Source: a virus
Length of the DNA stretch: 20,464 nt
Strand: one strand, 5' to 3'
IMG/VR virus record: IMGVR_UViG_3300014325_000055
Location: 1-20,464 of that record
In this document: piece by piece, positions 1 to 5,106 of the stretch
Layout: every line of letters starts with the position of its first letter
Numbering within the stretch: position 1 is the stretch's first letter
Translations under genes and position numbers: made by a program
The notes under the pieces: model-generated
What the model saw: only the letters and a program-made list of their open reading frames with translations
The model's database searches: none
What the model was told of the DNA's origin: nothing

Positions 1-7
1 AGGCTTG

Positions 8-103
8 ATGCCATGCTATCCGACCTGTGATTGTCATCTCTGTGCTGGAGTTTACGCAAAGGCGAAAGCCGCACTCGCCAAAGCCCGAGGCGATAATGCC
101 TAA
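8..103 (+). CDS. Small Cys-rich protein, possibly cut by the window edge
   Basis: The frame is open from base 2 and ends with TAA at 101-103. From the ATG at 8 it gives 31 residues with the pattern C-x3-C-x-C-x2-C near the N-terminus, followed by a Lys/Ala-rich tail. The cysteine spacing suggests metal binding. The stop overlaps the probable start of the next gene (ATG at 96) by 8 bases, the tight packing seen throughout this genome. Because only 7 bases precede the ATG, the real start could lie upstream of the window. No function is recognised. I rate it as real mainly because of the cysteine pattern and the coupling to the next gene. Confidence 0.45.
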   Translation: MPCYPTCDCHLCAGVYAKAKAALAKARGDNA

Positions 104-230
104 ATGCCCGACCCATCAGACTACGCTTATCTGTCCATCCTGCATTGCCTCCATTAAGAGTGCGGCCAAAGCGGCAGCCGCTCGGGCCAACGGCAAGCTC
201 GGAGGACGACCCAAAAAGGAGAAACCATGA
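96..230 (+). CDS. Small Zn-knuckle/basic-tail phage protein
   Basis: A 44-residue protein. It begins with a paired-cysteine segment (C at residue 4, then CPSC near 16-19) and ends with the basic motif ANGKLGGRPKK, which contains a GRPKK core like an AT-hook. Ala/Lys-rich tails with an NGKxGGRPKK ending are common on small phage proteins and may contact DNA; this is inference. The frame is open further upstream to a possible start at 27, but the ATG at 96 has a purine-rich CGAGG just before it and fits the spacing to the previous stop. The stop TGA (228-230) overlaps the ATG of the next gene as ATGA, so translation is probably coupled. Confidence 0.55.
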   Translation: MPKCPTHQTTLICPSCIASIKSAAKAAAARANGKLGGRPKKEKP

Positions 231-403
231 AGATCGATATGACCGCCACCGACGCAGAACTCCGCGAATACCTCGACGAACTCAAAGGCAAAATCGCCAA
301 ATGCATCGAACTGGGCATGCCCGAACGCTTTACCGATCACTATAAAGACCTCGCCATTGAAGTCCTGGACGAACTCAATGCGCGGGATGTGGCCATCTCA
401 TGA
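227..403 (+). CDS. Small acidic helical protein of unknown function
   Basis: A 58-residue protein starting at the ATG inside an ATGA overlap (227-230) and ending with TGA at 401-403, which again forms an ATGA overlap with the following gene. The start sits right after AAAAAGGAGAAACC, a strong ribosome binding site located inside the previous gene. The sequence is mostly helical and acidic (ATDAELREYLDELKGKIAKC near residues 7-26) with one cysteine and no recognisable motif. I do not recognise the family. The double coupling and good ribosome binding site make it a confident gene call despite its size. Confidence 0.6.
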   Translation: MKIDMTATDAELREYLDELKGKIAKCIELGMPERFTDHYKDLAIEVLDELNARDVAIS

Positions 404-636
404 AACCCATGCACATGCCCATCCTCAAGACTCCGGCTTATGAACAGCCGCGCCATCCTCACGAAAACGAAGATGCGCTGAAATCTTACTGGAAAGATCT
501 GTCCCAACGGCTCTGGAGGCGAATTCGCCAAGGCGAATCCCTCACCCTGCCCTGCCGCTGGTGCCGTCGATTTGTCCATCCCGCCCCAGGATCCAACTGC
601 TGCCAGTACTGCGGAAGCGTCCTATGGGATATCTAA
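400..636 (+). CDS. Small protein with C-terminal two-CxxC zinc ribbon
   Basis: A 78-residue protein. The N-terminal half is His/Pro/Glu-rich and probably flexible. Residues about 52-74 hold CRWC and CQYC pairs, with one further Cys beside the second pair, spaced as in a small zinc ribbon. The gene begins at an ATGA overlap with its upstream neighbour. Its end overlaps the end of the opposite-strand nuclease gene by 15 bases, so two transcription units converge here without an obvious terminator. The function is unknown; zinc binding is inferred from cysteine spacing. It is the last plus-strand gene of the left block. Confidence 0.6.
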   Translation: MKPMHMPILKTPAYEQPRHPHENEDALKSYWKDLSQRLWRRIRQGESLTLPCRWCRRFVHPAPGSNCCQYCGSVLWDI

Positions 637-972
637 TGCCTGAAGTTCATACTCCGCAATTGCCATATCGAGGCTATCGGCCCAGAAGGCGATAGCCCCT
701 TTTTCGCGACAGGAGGCCAGCCACGCGATTTGATCTTCCGAGGGTGTCTTATCGGTCGCTTTCACTTCAATTTCGATGTGGCGGCCTGTTTCCGGCTGAA
801 TTCCCCATAAGTCCGCCTGTCCCTTCGAGCTGAATCGCACGAATCGGCTCTTCCCGGCGTGTTCGAGCTTAAACGCTCCGGTATTGCGTCGATGCAGCTG
901 GATTTTATAGACGAGGGAGAAATACTCGACGATGGAGGCGCTGACATCGCGTTCGGCTTCCTTGAGCTTCAT
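622..972 (-). CDS. VRR-NUC domain nuclease
   Basis: A 116-residue protein that matches the stand-alone phage VRR-NUC type of PD-(D/E)XK nuclease. Visible active-site elements are Glu5 and Glu7 in the first helix, GQADL at 51-55 (catalytic Asp54), EVK at 69-71 (Glu69, Lys71) and a following Gln81. The length is normal for single-domain phage members, which are metal-dependent DNA nucleases thought to act on branched or processed DNA; the exact substrate here is unknown. It is the last gene of the leftward unit and its start overlaps the upstream gene by ATGA (969-972). A role in replication or recombination intermediates is inferred. Confidence 0.85.
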   Translation of the reverse strand: MKLKEAERDVSASIVEYFSLVYKIQLHRRNTGAFKLEHAGKSRFVRFSSKGQADLWGIQPETGRHIEIEVKATDKTPSEDQIAWLASCREKGAIAFWADSLDMAIAEYELQALDIP

Positions 973-1295
973 TGAGCGTTTTTCCAGTCGTCGTTGCTCG
1001 CTTCCGGTCCAAACGTCGTCAGCCCATCGATGACTCGCTTCATGGCATCTTGCTTATCACCTGCATTCGGCGTCATCGCTTCCAGGTTCTCCAGAATGGC
1101 GACAGTCGCATAATAGAAACTTCCGGCATACGAACCCTTCGGCACTTCGGCTTTGATCTCATCAATCGCCTTCCATGCCACCCGCAGCGATTCGGCCATG
1201 GCGTCATACTCCTTCAGAAGCTGTGGATAGAGGCACGTGTGCGAATTCATCGCACCAGCGATGGGAAAGCATCCGCATTTTTGATGTTCGCTCAT
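969..1295 (-). CDS. Hypothetical protein, leftward early unit
   Basis: A 108-residue protein. The N-terminal 25 residues contain Cys and His (KCGC at 6-9, HTC at 19-21), which could bind a metal. The middle is predicted helical (LLKEYDAMAESLRVAWKAI, about 26-44) and the C-terminal part is acidic. I do not recognise a family. Both ends overlap neighbours by four bases (ATGA), placing it in one co-translated unit with the replication-initiator-like protein upstream and the VRR-NUC nuclease downstream, so an accessory role in DNA metabolism is a reasonable guess only. Confidence 0.7.
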   Translation of the reverse strand: MSEHQKCGCFPIAGAMNSHTCLYPQLLKEYDAMAESLRVAWKAIDEIKAEVPKGSYAGSFYYATVAILENLEAMTPNAGDKQDAMKRVIDGLTTFGPEASNDDWKNAQ

Positions 1296-1642
1296 AATCC
1301 CCTCTCCGCATCAAGTTCCTTAATCGCCTTGCGACACAATTCCAGGCTGTTCGGGCTCCAGCCTTCCCTCAACCTCGTACGAAACAGGATTTCCGCCCGA
1401 TGATTCTGTTCCGCCTCCTCGATGATCGGCGCAGGCTTTGGCGTCGCTCTCTCAATCGTGACGTCCTTGCGCAGCCAATTGAGTAGCCGCGCATAATCCG
1501 ACGCGCCTTTCGCCTTTCGTGGATTGTCTTTTCTCCAACAACTCAGCTTTTCAATGTATTGGTTTGCCATAGAACCTCCATATCTCTTTTGGAGCTTCTG
1601 CAATTCTATGGCCGTTAGCATGACATTCTCAAATTCGCCCAT
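1292..1642 (-). CDS. Replication-initiator C-terminal-like (DnaD/DnaT-type) protein
   Basis: About 116 residues from the ATG at 1642. That start is preceded by GGAAAGG at a normal distance; a longer frame begins at a TTG at 1657. Residues roughly 7-55 read LTAIELQKL...YIEKLSCWRKD...SDYARLLNWLRKD. This resembles the C-terminal DnaD-like module of phage replisome-organiser proteins, whose signature is a helix pair ending in a Y-x3-LxxWxRK(D/E) element. The usual N-terminal winged-helix half is absent, so it may be a stand-alone helicase-loader or single-strand-binding accessory, or a remnant. It overlaps the upstream 53-residue gene by 14 bases and the downstream gene by ATGA. The assignment rests on pattern memory, hence moderate confidence. 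Confidence 0.6.
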   Translation of the reverse strand: MGEFENVMLTAIELQKLQKRYGGSMANQYIEKLSCWRKDNPRKAKGASDYARLLNWLRKDVTIERATPKPAPIIEEAEQNHRAEILFRTRLREGWSPNSLELCRKAIKELDAERGL

Positions 1643-1790
1643 CACGCACCTTTCCAAACGGTTTTTTCGGCAACCGCGTTTTTGAACCCATTGGATTCAG
1701 AATCATTTGCGCCAACTTCCATTGCTTTCGACGCGCTTCTTTCACTCGTTTGAGTTCGGCCTCACTCCAAGTCTTCATGTGCTTCTTCAT
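1629..1790 (-). CDS. Small basic protein of 53 residues
   Basis: A minus-strand frame from ATG at 1790 to TGA at 1629-1631. It encodes 53 residues with a strongly basic composition: W-S-E-A-E-L-K-R-V-K-E-A-R-R-K-Q-W-K near residues 8-25, then a Lys/Pro-rich C-terminus. A second ATG at 1778 is an alternative start and has GAAGAAG upstream of it. Its end overlaps the next gene's start by 14 bases, and that gene's ribosome binding site lies inside it, which supports a genuine gene. The basic helix suggests nucleic-acid contact, but no family is recognised. Confidence 0.55.
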   Translation of the reverse strand: MKKHMKTWSEAELKRVKEARRKQWKLAQMILNPMGSKTRLPKKPFGKVRDGRI

Positions 1791-1827
1791 ACTTCAAACC
1801 TAGTGCCGGGTGGTGAATTTGAGCGCA

Positions 1828-1853
1828 GCAAGACCTACCCGCTAGGTCCTTGC
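1828..1853. repeat. Bulged 10-bp hairpin in the non-coding gap
   Basis: GCAAGACCTA at 1828-1837 pairs with TAGGTCCTTGC at 1843-1853, leaving a 5-base loop (CCCGC) and one bulged base. It lies 38 bases upstream of the ATG at 1790 on the minus strand, so in the transcript it would sit in the leader of the 53-residue gene. A 7-base direct repeat GTGCCGG flanks it at 1803-1809 and 1857-1863. No T-run follows on either strand, so it does not look like an intrinsic terminator. It could be an mRNA leader structure or a processing site. Confidence 0.55.
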
Positions 1854-1901
1854 ATTGTGCCGGTATGGAGCCATTCTCACTTTGCAACCAGTACTCGCTA
1901 G

Positions 1902-2090
1902 TTAGAACCTTTTCCCGAAAAGGCGGTCAATTGCGTTTATCGTCGTGTCTAGCGAAGGTTGAATGACGAGTCGAGCGCGACTTTTGCCGTGGCTGTCCTC
2001 AGACGGGCTTTGCTGGTGATCCCCTCTGGCGCTGGTCCGGTTTTTTGAATTATCGCTGTCTTCGTCATACTGGCAACTCTCTACCCACAT
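1902..2090 (-). CDS. Doubtful 62-residue frame in the gap
   Basis: The frame starts at ATG 2090, inside the 12-base palindrome, and lacks a ribosome binding site. The N-terminal half is Ser/Asp/Asn-rich and looks like noise. The C-terminal part (LDTTINAIDRLFGKRF) looks more protein-like. A second frame from ATG 2068 to TAG at 1949-1951 gives 39 residues beginning MTKTAIIQKTG and also looks plausible. The two frames overlap, so the region may be a decayed or frameshifted small gene that once read from the second frame into the first. It could equally be non-coding. Confidence 0.25.
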   Translation of the reverse strand: MWVESCQYDEDSDNSKNRTSARGDHQQSPSEDSHGKSRARLVIQPSLDTTINAIDRLFGKRF

Positions 2091-2100
2091 CGACGTCGAT
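2089..2100. promoter_or_regulatory. Perfect 12-base palindrome, possible operator
   Basis: ATCGACGTCGAT is a perfect inverted repeat with no spacer. It overlaps the ATG of the doubtful frame at 2090 and lies downstream (in the leftward transcript) of the structured RNA segment. A dimeric regulator such as the nearby ribbon-helix-helix protein could bind it, or it could be a host-type restriction/methylation target; neither can be told from sequence alone. Confidence 0.4.
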
Positions 2101-2137
2101 TGCTCGAAGAGACTAAGCGCGTATTGGGAAATCTTTT

Positions 2138-2262
2138 TGGAAGGATTGAACAGGTAGGCTTCCAGAGAGATTTACGCCCAGAGAGGTTTGCGTACCGGGG
2201 CCAAGGGCTCTCTGGAATCCCTCGTCCAAGGACAACACCTTTCGGTGCTGGCCCCAGTACTT
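2138..2262 (-). ncRNA. Candidate structured RNA, multi-helix with possible pseudoknot
   Basis: Read on the minus strand, GTACTGGGGCCA (2260-2249) pairs with TGGCCCCGGTAC (2203-2192), a 12-bp helix with one G-U pair. Inside it are three hairpins: CACC-GAAA-GGTG (2247-2236, a GNRA loop), GTC-CTTG-GAC (2233-2224), and AGGG...CCCT (2222-2219 with 2207-2204). The last has an 11-base loop. That loop's TTCCAGAGAG (2217-2208) is perfectly complementary over 10 bases to CTCTCTGGAA at 2169-2160, giving a pseudoknot or an alternative fold. CTCTCTGG recurs at 2185-2178, and TGGAAG (2164-2159) can also pair with CTTCCA (2143-2138). The wobble pair would be an A-C mismatch on the plus strand, which favours a minus-strand RNA. 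I do not recognise a known family. Confidence 0.55.
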
Positions 2263-2280
2263 ACAAATTGAACACGAACG

Positions 2281-2430
2281 CTATCTAACGTCAACGAAAA
2301 TGTGGTGGCCTTCGGCGGATCGAAAGGAGACGACCCGGTACATTCCGTACAGACCACCATGCATGTATTGCTGGCAGGCGGACCCATCCAGGATCTTCGA
2401 GAGCAATCGAATGCCCGCCAGCAATGTCAT
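2281..2430 (-). CDS. Small hypothetical protein of 49 residues
   Basis: The ATG at 2430 overlaps the TGA of the upstream gene (ATGA at 2427-2430) and has GGAGA at a normal distance inside that gene. The frame ends with TAG at 2281-2283. The 49 residues begin with a hydrophobic helix (MTLLAGIRLLSKILDG) and continue with a Gly/Tyr/His-rich segment ending HHIFVDVR. No family is recognised. Start coupling and the ribosome binding site support it. It is the last gene before the structured non-coding gap. Confidence 0.55.
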   Translation of the reverse strand: MTLLAGIRLLSKILDGSACQQYMHGGLYGMYRVVSFRSAEGHHIFVDVR

Positions 2431-2669
2431 TTCAATCTCCACTGCGCTTTATTCTGCGAGAATCGCCGCTCCACCAGATTGCCCAGTTCGTGAAGCAGCT
2501 GGCCGGCTTCTATCGGCGATAACCCGTCAATCGCCGCTGCGATCTTCACCGTCGGCTGCCAGTCTTTCGTCGTCTGCGAATGCACGCGATGCCGCATTTT
2601 CTTGCGCTCGCAGTTGACGAGGAACGTCGAGAAAGCGTCCTCATAGTAGCCTGCGGGTGCTCGGCTCAT
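2427..2669 (-). CDS. Hypothetical partner of the RHH regulator
   Basis: An 80-residue protein with no domain I can name. The first half is basic and aromatic (AGYYEDAFSTFLVNCERKKM near residues 6-25). The second half looks like two helices (VKIAAAIDGLSPIEAGQLLHEL, then a LVERRF turn). It starts in an ATGA overlap with the ribbon-helix-helix gene and ends in an ATGA overlap with the 49-residue gene, so the three are co-translated. An RHH protein followed by a small partner resembles the order of some toxin-antitoxin pairs, but nothing here matches a known toxin fold, so this stays speculative. Confidence 0.65.
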   Translation of the reverse strand: MSRAPAGYYEDAFSTFLVNCERKKMRHRVHSQTTKDWQPTVKIAAAIDGLSPIEAGQLLHELGNLVERRFSQNKAQWRLK

Positions 2670-2839
2670 TTCGCGCCCTTTCGCTGAAGTTCCCCTGCCG
2701 CAACAAGCAAAAGCGTATCCACAATATATTCGGAGAGTTTTTTCTTTGCTGCCCGTGCCTCAGCCTTAATTAGATCCTTATGGCGGCGCTCCAGCCTCAC
2801 TCCGATTGACGCATCCTTCACATATACCGTTTTTCTCAT
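2666..2839 (-). CDS. Ribbon-helix-helix transcriptional regulator
   Basis: About 57 residues from the ATG at 2839; an in-frame ATG at 2854 would add five residues. The N-terminal strand segment (TVYVKDASIGVRLERRHKDL) followed by two helices (IKAEARAAKKKLSEYIVDTL) fits the Arc/CopG ribbon-helix-helix DNA-binding fold, which works as a dimer on operator repeats. It is the first gene of the leftward unit and faces the rightward promoter across about 110 bases. A TAATAT at 2862-2857 (minus strand) could be its own -10 box, though I see no good -35; it would place the transcript start very close to 2850, which favours the ATG at 2839. It probably regulates one or both divergent units (inference from position). 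Confidence 0.7.
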   Translation of the reverse strand: MRKTVYVKDASIGVRLERRHKDLIKAEARAAKKKLSEYIVDTLLLVAAGELQRKGAK

Positions 2840-2906
2840 AATCCGTTTATACATGAATATTAGCTGAATGCAAAACTATTTTTGTTAGACGTTAAACATT
2901 TCGTGC

Positions 2907-2935
2907 TTGACACGCATTCGCACTTCGCTTAGAGT
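2907..2935 (+). promoter_or_regulatory. Sigma70-type promoter for the rightward unit
   Basis: TTGACA at 2907-2912 is a perfect -35 consensus. Exactly 17 bases later TAGAGT at 2930-2935 is a reasonable -10 box. The first gene of the rightward train starts at 2963 behind a strong AAGGAG (2951-2956), giving a leader of roughly 20 bases. The perfect -35 and ideal spacer predict strong recognition by the host's main sigma factor, fitting an early phage promoter. The divergent regulator gene starts about 70 bases away, so repression by that protein is plausible. Confidence 0.75.
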
Positions 2936-2962
2936 TGCTTCACGGCGGAAAAGGAGAAAGCA

Positions 2963-3079
2963 ATGCGAGACGAAAACGATGTGGATGTGGCGGCAGAAAT
3001 GGATTACATGCGCGAGTCACTTTGGCTGGAGGATTTGATGCGAGCCGAACTGGGGATGGATGACGATGAAAACTGCTAG
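2963..3079 (+). CDS. Acidic 38-residue leader protein
   Basis: The ATG at 2963 follows AAGGAG with six bases between, and the frame ends with TAG at 3077-3079. The 38 residues are very acidic (MRDENDVDVAAEMDYM at the start, MDDDENC at the end) and contain several Met and one C-terminal Cys. It is the first gene behind the strong promoter. Small acidic early phage proteins often bind and inhibit host or foreign DNA-binding proteins, some by mimicking DNA; that role is only a possibility here. The strong promoter and near-ideal ribosome binding site make expression likely. Confidence 0.65.
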   Translation: MRDENDVDVAAEMDYMRESLWLEDLMRAELGMDDDENC

Positions 3080-3129
3080 ATGTGCGTGCGGTGCAGGCAT
3101 AGCGATTACTAAGAGAGGAAAGGACAATC

Positions 3130-3378
3130 ATGAATAACGAACTACACGTCAGCGAAGATTTTGATTCAATCGCCGCATTCATCCGGGATGCCGAGCGTCT
3201 GCACTCCATCCGCATCCGTCTGGAGGAAGCCTTGCGGCAAGAGACGCGGCTGAGCCTGGTTGCGCGAGTGGTCGGTAGTTTGTACACGATGCCGGTGGAG
3301 CAGCTCATTGAGATGATACTGGAGCCAATGACTGCGGACGAGATTCGCTCTTGCGCTCGGAGCTATGGTGTCGAATGA
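3130..3378 (+). CDS. Small helical hypothetical protein
   Basis: An 82-residue protein starting at ATG 3130 behind AGAGAGGAAAGGAC, a purine-rich ribosome binding region. Predicted helices span about residues 11-40 (DSIAAFIRDAERLHSIRIRL and onward) and 44-66. The C-terminus (MTADEIRSCARSYGVE) ends in an ATGA overlap with the next gene. It is charged and soluble with no metal-binding or catalytic motif visible, and I do not recognise the family. It is the second gene of the rightward unit and separated from the first by 50 bases. Confidence 0.65.
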   Translation: MNNELHVSEDFDSIAAFIRDAERLHSIRIRLEEALRQETRLSLVARVVGSLYTMPVEQLIEMILEPMTADEIRSCARSYGVE

Positions 3379-3545
3379 GCAAGCCGATTAATCCAAGTGC
3401 GATGACGGGATTGAAGATGGCCTTTCAGGCGGGGTTCAAGTCCGGCCTGCGTGGTGGCCATGCACCGCAACCGCACTACAAGTCCGAGATTCTAAACATG
3501 GCTTATGAAAGAGGCTTTCGGAAAGCAAAGGAAGGGAAGAAATGA
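3375..3545 (+). CDS. Small basic phage protein upstream of the annealing protein
   Basis: A 56-residue protein from the ATG at 3375 inside the ATGA overlap with the upstream stop; a longer frame from 3351 exists but ignores that coupling. The sequence is Gly/Lys-rich with two similar units (AFQAGFKSGLRGGH and AYERGFRKAKEGKK) that look like a repeated A-x3-GF-(K/R)-x-(G/A) helix motif. Such short basic proteins next to recombination genes are common in phages, and their roles are usually unknown. It ends in an ATGA overlap with the candidate single-strand annealing protein gene. Confidence 0.6.
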   Translation: MSKPINPSAMTGLKMAFQAGFKSGLRGGHAPQPHYKSEILNMAYERGFRKAKEGKK

Positions 3546-4504
3546 GCAAAGAACTGGCAACGCGTGAATCCGTCGGTGAAGCTGTCGAGCGAGTCATGAT
3601 CGCAGGCGATCTGGCGAAGCTCAGCGCGGAAGAGCGCGTCGGCTATTACAAATCCGTATGTGAGTCGGTTGGACTCAACCCGCTCACTCGTCCGCTGGAA
3701 TACATTACCCTGAATGGCAAGCTGACGCTGTACGCCCGTAAAGACGCTACAGACCAGCTACGCGCTATTAACCAGGTCAGCATCAATATCGTCAGCCGCG
3801 AGGTTGTCGAAGGCTGCTACGTGGTCACCGCACGCGCCACGATGCCGTCAGGGCGATGTGATGAGAGTATTGGAGCCTGTCCCATCGAAGGATTGAAGGG
3901 CGAGGCACGCTCCAATCAAATGATGAAAGTGGAGACGAAGGCGAAGCGTCGGGTGACGCTGAGTATCTGCGGCATGGGCATGCTCGATGAGAGCGAAGTG
4001 GACTCGATTCCCGGCGCAAGGCTTGGCGAGAATGTGCCAGCCGTCACGACAGCGCCAAAGACATTTGGCAAGCCGAAGACGGATGCTCAAGAGTTTCAGA
4101 ACCTACCGGCGCTGGAGGAATTGGTGGAAAAAGCCAAAGCTGCCGCTGCTCCGCTGCCGGAGTCGAAGGATAGCCAATTCGTTCAGCCGTTGGGCGTGTT
4201 TGCGTCTGGCACGTTAGCAAAAGCGGCGGTTCCTGATGCTGATGAACCAAGCACGGTTCCACAGCAGAATAAGTTCGCAGCTGAATATAGGTTGGCACTT
4301 CCAGAAAAATTTCGACCTCATAGCGATCAGCTTCGTCGCGCCGCTCTCGCTGAAGAGGGATACATCGTTGATGGAGTCGGATCATCGAAGGCAATCTTGC
4401 GGAAGGATTTTCAAAGAGTTGCGAACAAACTTATACGTGCTGCAAAAGAAATGACCGATCCGTTTCTTGGCGATGATTCAGACATCCCGGACAACCTGCG
4501 ATGA
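3542..4504 (+). CDS. Candidate single-strand annealing recombinase (RecT/Bet/Rad52-like role)
   Basis: A 320-residue protein. Its conserved-looking core is residues 25-155: YYKSVCESVGLNPLTRPLEY near 35-54, KLTLYARKDATDQLR at 60-74, then ETKAKRRVTLSICGMGMLDE at 131-150. The early part recalls Bet-type proteins (a 'GLNP.TR' element) and the ETKAKRR helix recalls Rad52/Erf-like proteins. After about residue 165 a Pro/Ala-rich linker leads to a basic C-terminal segment of about 80 residues. The next gene encodes a PD-(D/E)XK exonuclease, so the pair most likely does Red-like end resection and strand annealing. The core matches a family I recall from environmental phages, but no Pfam name can be confirmed. 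The start is an ATGA overlap. Confidence 0.65.
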   Translation: MSKELATRESVGEAVERVMIAGDLAKLSAEERVGYYKSVCESVGLNPLTRPLEYITLNGKLTLYARKDATDQLRAINQVSINIVSREVVEGCYVVTARATMPSGRCDESIGACPIEGLKGEARSNQMMKVETKAKRRVTLSICGMGMLDESEVDSIPGARLGENVPAVTTAPKTFGKPKTDAQEFQNLPALEELVEKAKAAAAPLPESKDSQFVQPLGVFASGTLAKAAVPDADEPSTVPQQNKFAAEYRLALPEKFRPHSDQLRRAALAEEGYIVDGVGSSKAILRKDFQRVANKLIRAAKEMTDPFLGDDSDIPDNLR

Positions 4505-5106
4505 GCACGACTCAGGATCTCTGCCGATACGTTCCTGAAACACATCAGTATTTCAGGGGCAATGTTGAACTTCCTTCAATCACGACCATTTTAAAGGCCG
4601 TCTGGCCGAGAGACGACCAAGCACCCGCTGATAAAATTGAAGGGGCCAGATTGCGCGGTGAGTTCGTGGATAAAGCGTTCACCGAGTTTTTAAAGACTGG
4701 CGAGGTAACTTTACCGGCTGGCACGCGACAAGACTGGTCTGACTGTGTGGGCCAATGCGTCGATTGGTGGCAGGCTGAGAGGGCTGGTGCGAAAGTGGAA
4801 TCGCAAGTAGTCCTCTTCGGAGAGCGCGAGGCCGGTACAGCGGATCTGATCGTGGATGGCTGCGAGATCCTGGAACTGAAATCCACATGGGAGATCAGCT
4901 GCACGGTGCCTGCACAGCTTGGCGGGTATGGGGATTTACGTGAATACTCCGAAGGGTTGCCACATCCCGGAGGGATTAAATGTGGCGTGCTGCACTGCCA
5001 TAAGCGGCTAAAGAAGGCTAGCTTTAAGGCTATCGATTATGTGACCGCATGGGACCAATGGCGCACCGTTCGGAACTTCTATCGGCTCACGAAAGGAATC
5101 AAATGA
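4501..5106 (+). CDS. PD-(D/E)XK phage exonuclease (RecB/lambda-Exo-like)
   Basis: A 201-residue nuclease. Visible motifs are Y-x-PETHQYF near 10-18 followed by LPSITTIL at 24-31 (typical of the N-terminus of this phage group), Glu100 in the E-x-Q element, GTAD at 112-115 with the metal-binding Asp115, ELK at 125-127 (Glu125, Lys127), and QLGGY at 139-143 supplying the Gln/Tyr of the RecB-type motif. All active-site positions are intact and the length is normal. It starts in an ATGA overlap with the annealing protein gene, and such pairs process double-strand ends for recombination and replication of phage DNA. It would act on linear duplex DNA; polarity cannot be read from sequence. Confidence 0.85.
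   Translation: MSTTQDLCRYVPETHQYFRGNVELPSITTILKAVWPRDDQAPADKIEGARLRGEFVDKAFTEFLKTGEVTLPAGTRQDWSDCVGQCVDWWQAERAGAKVESQVVLFGEREAGTADLIVDGCEILELKSTWEISCTVPAQLGGYGDLREYSEGLPHPGGIKCGVLHCHKRLKKASFKAIDYVTAWDQWRTVRNFYRLTKGIK

Larger units (their letters stand above)
1791..2280. other. About 490-base mostly non-coding stretch with structured elements
   Basis: This gap interrupts an otherwise fully packed leftward unit. It contains a bulged hairpin (1828-1853), a weak small frame (1902-2090), a perfect 12-base palindrome (2089-2100) and a strongly structured segment (2138-2262). No convincing conserved protein can be read in any frame. No intrinsic terminator with a T-run is obvious: the CCTTTT/AAAAGG hairpin at 1908-1923 lacks a following U tract on either strand. 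Such a gap inside a compact phage operon is likely to hold regulatory or RNA functions, which is inference. Confidence 0.6.

Noticed and set aside
1707-1901. 64-residue plus-strand frame in the non-coding gap
   Set aside because: No ribosome binding site, unlike any neighbour, and it runs against the 53-residue coupled gene on the other strand.
1908-1923. CCTTTT-CCCG-AAAAGG hairpin as a terminator
   Set aside because: The stem is only six pairs, mostly A-T, and no T-run follows on either strand.
2138-2262. tRNA or tmRNA as an explanation for the structured segment
   Set aside because: No 7-bp acceptor stem, anticodon arm or paired T-arm can be drawn, and GTTCAATCC at 2151-2143 has no matching stem.
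2427-2839. Toxin-antitoxin pair
   Set aside because: An RHH regulator followed by a small protein fits the gene order, but the 80-residue partner shows no known toxin motif, so it is left as an RHH regulator plus hypothetical.
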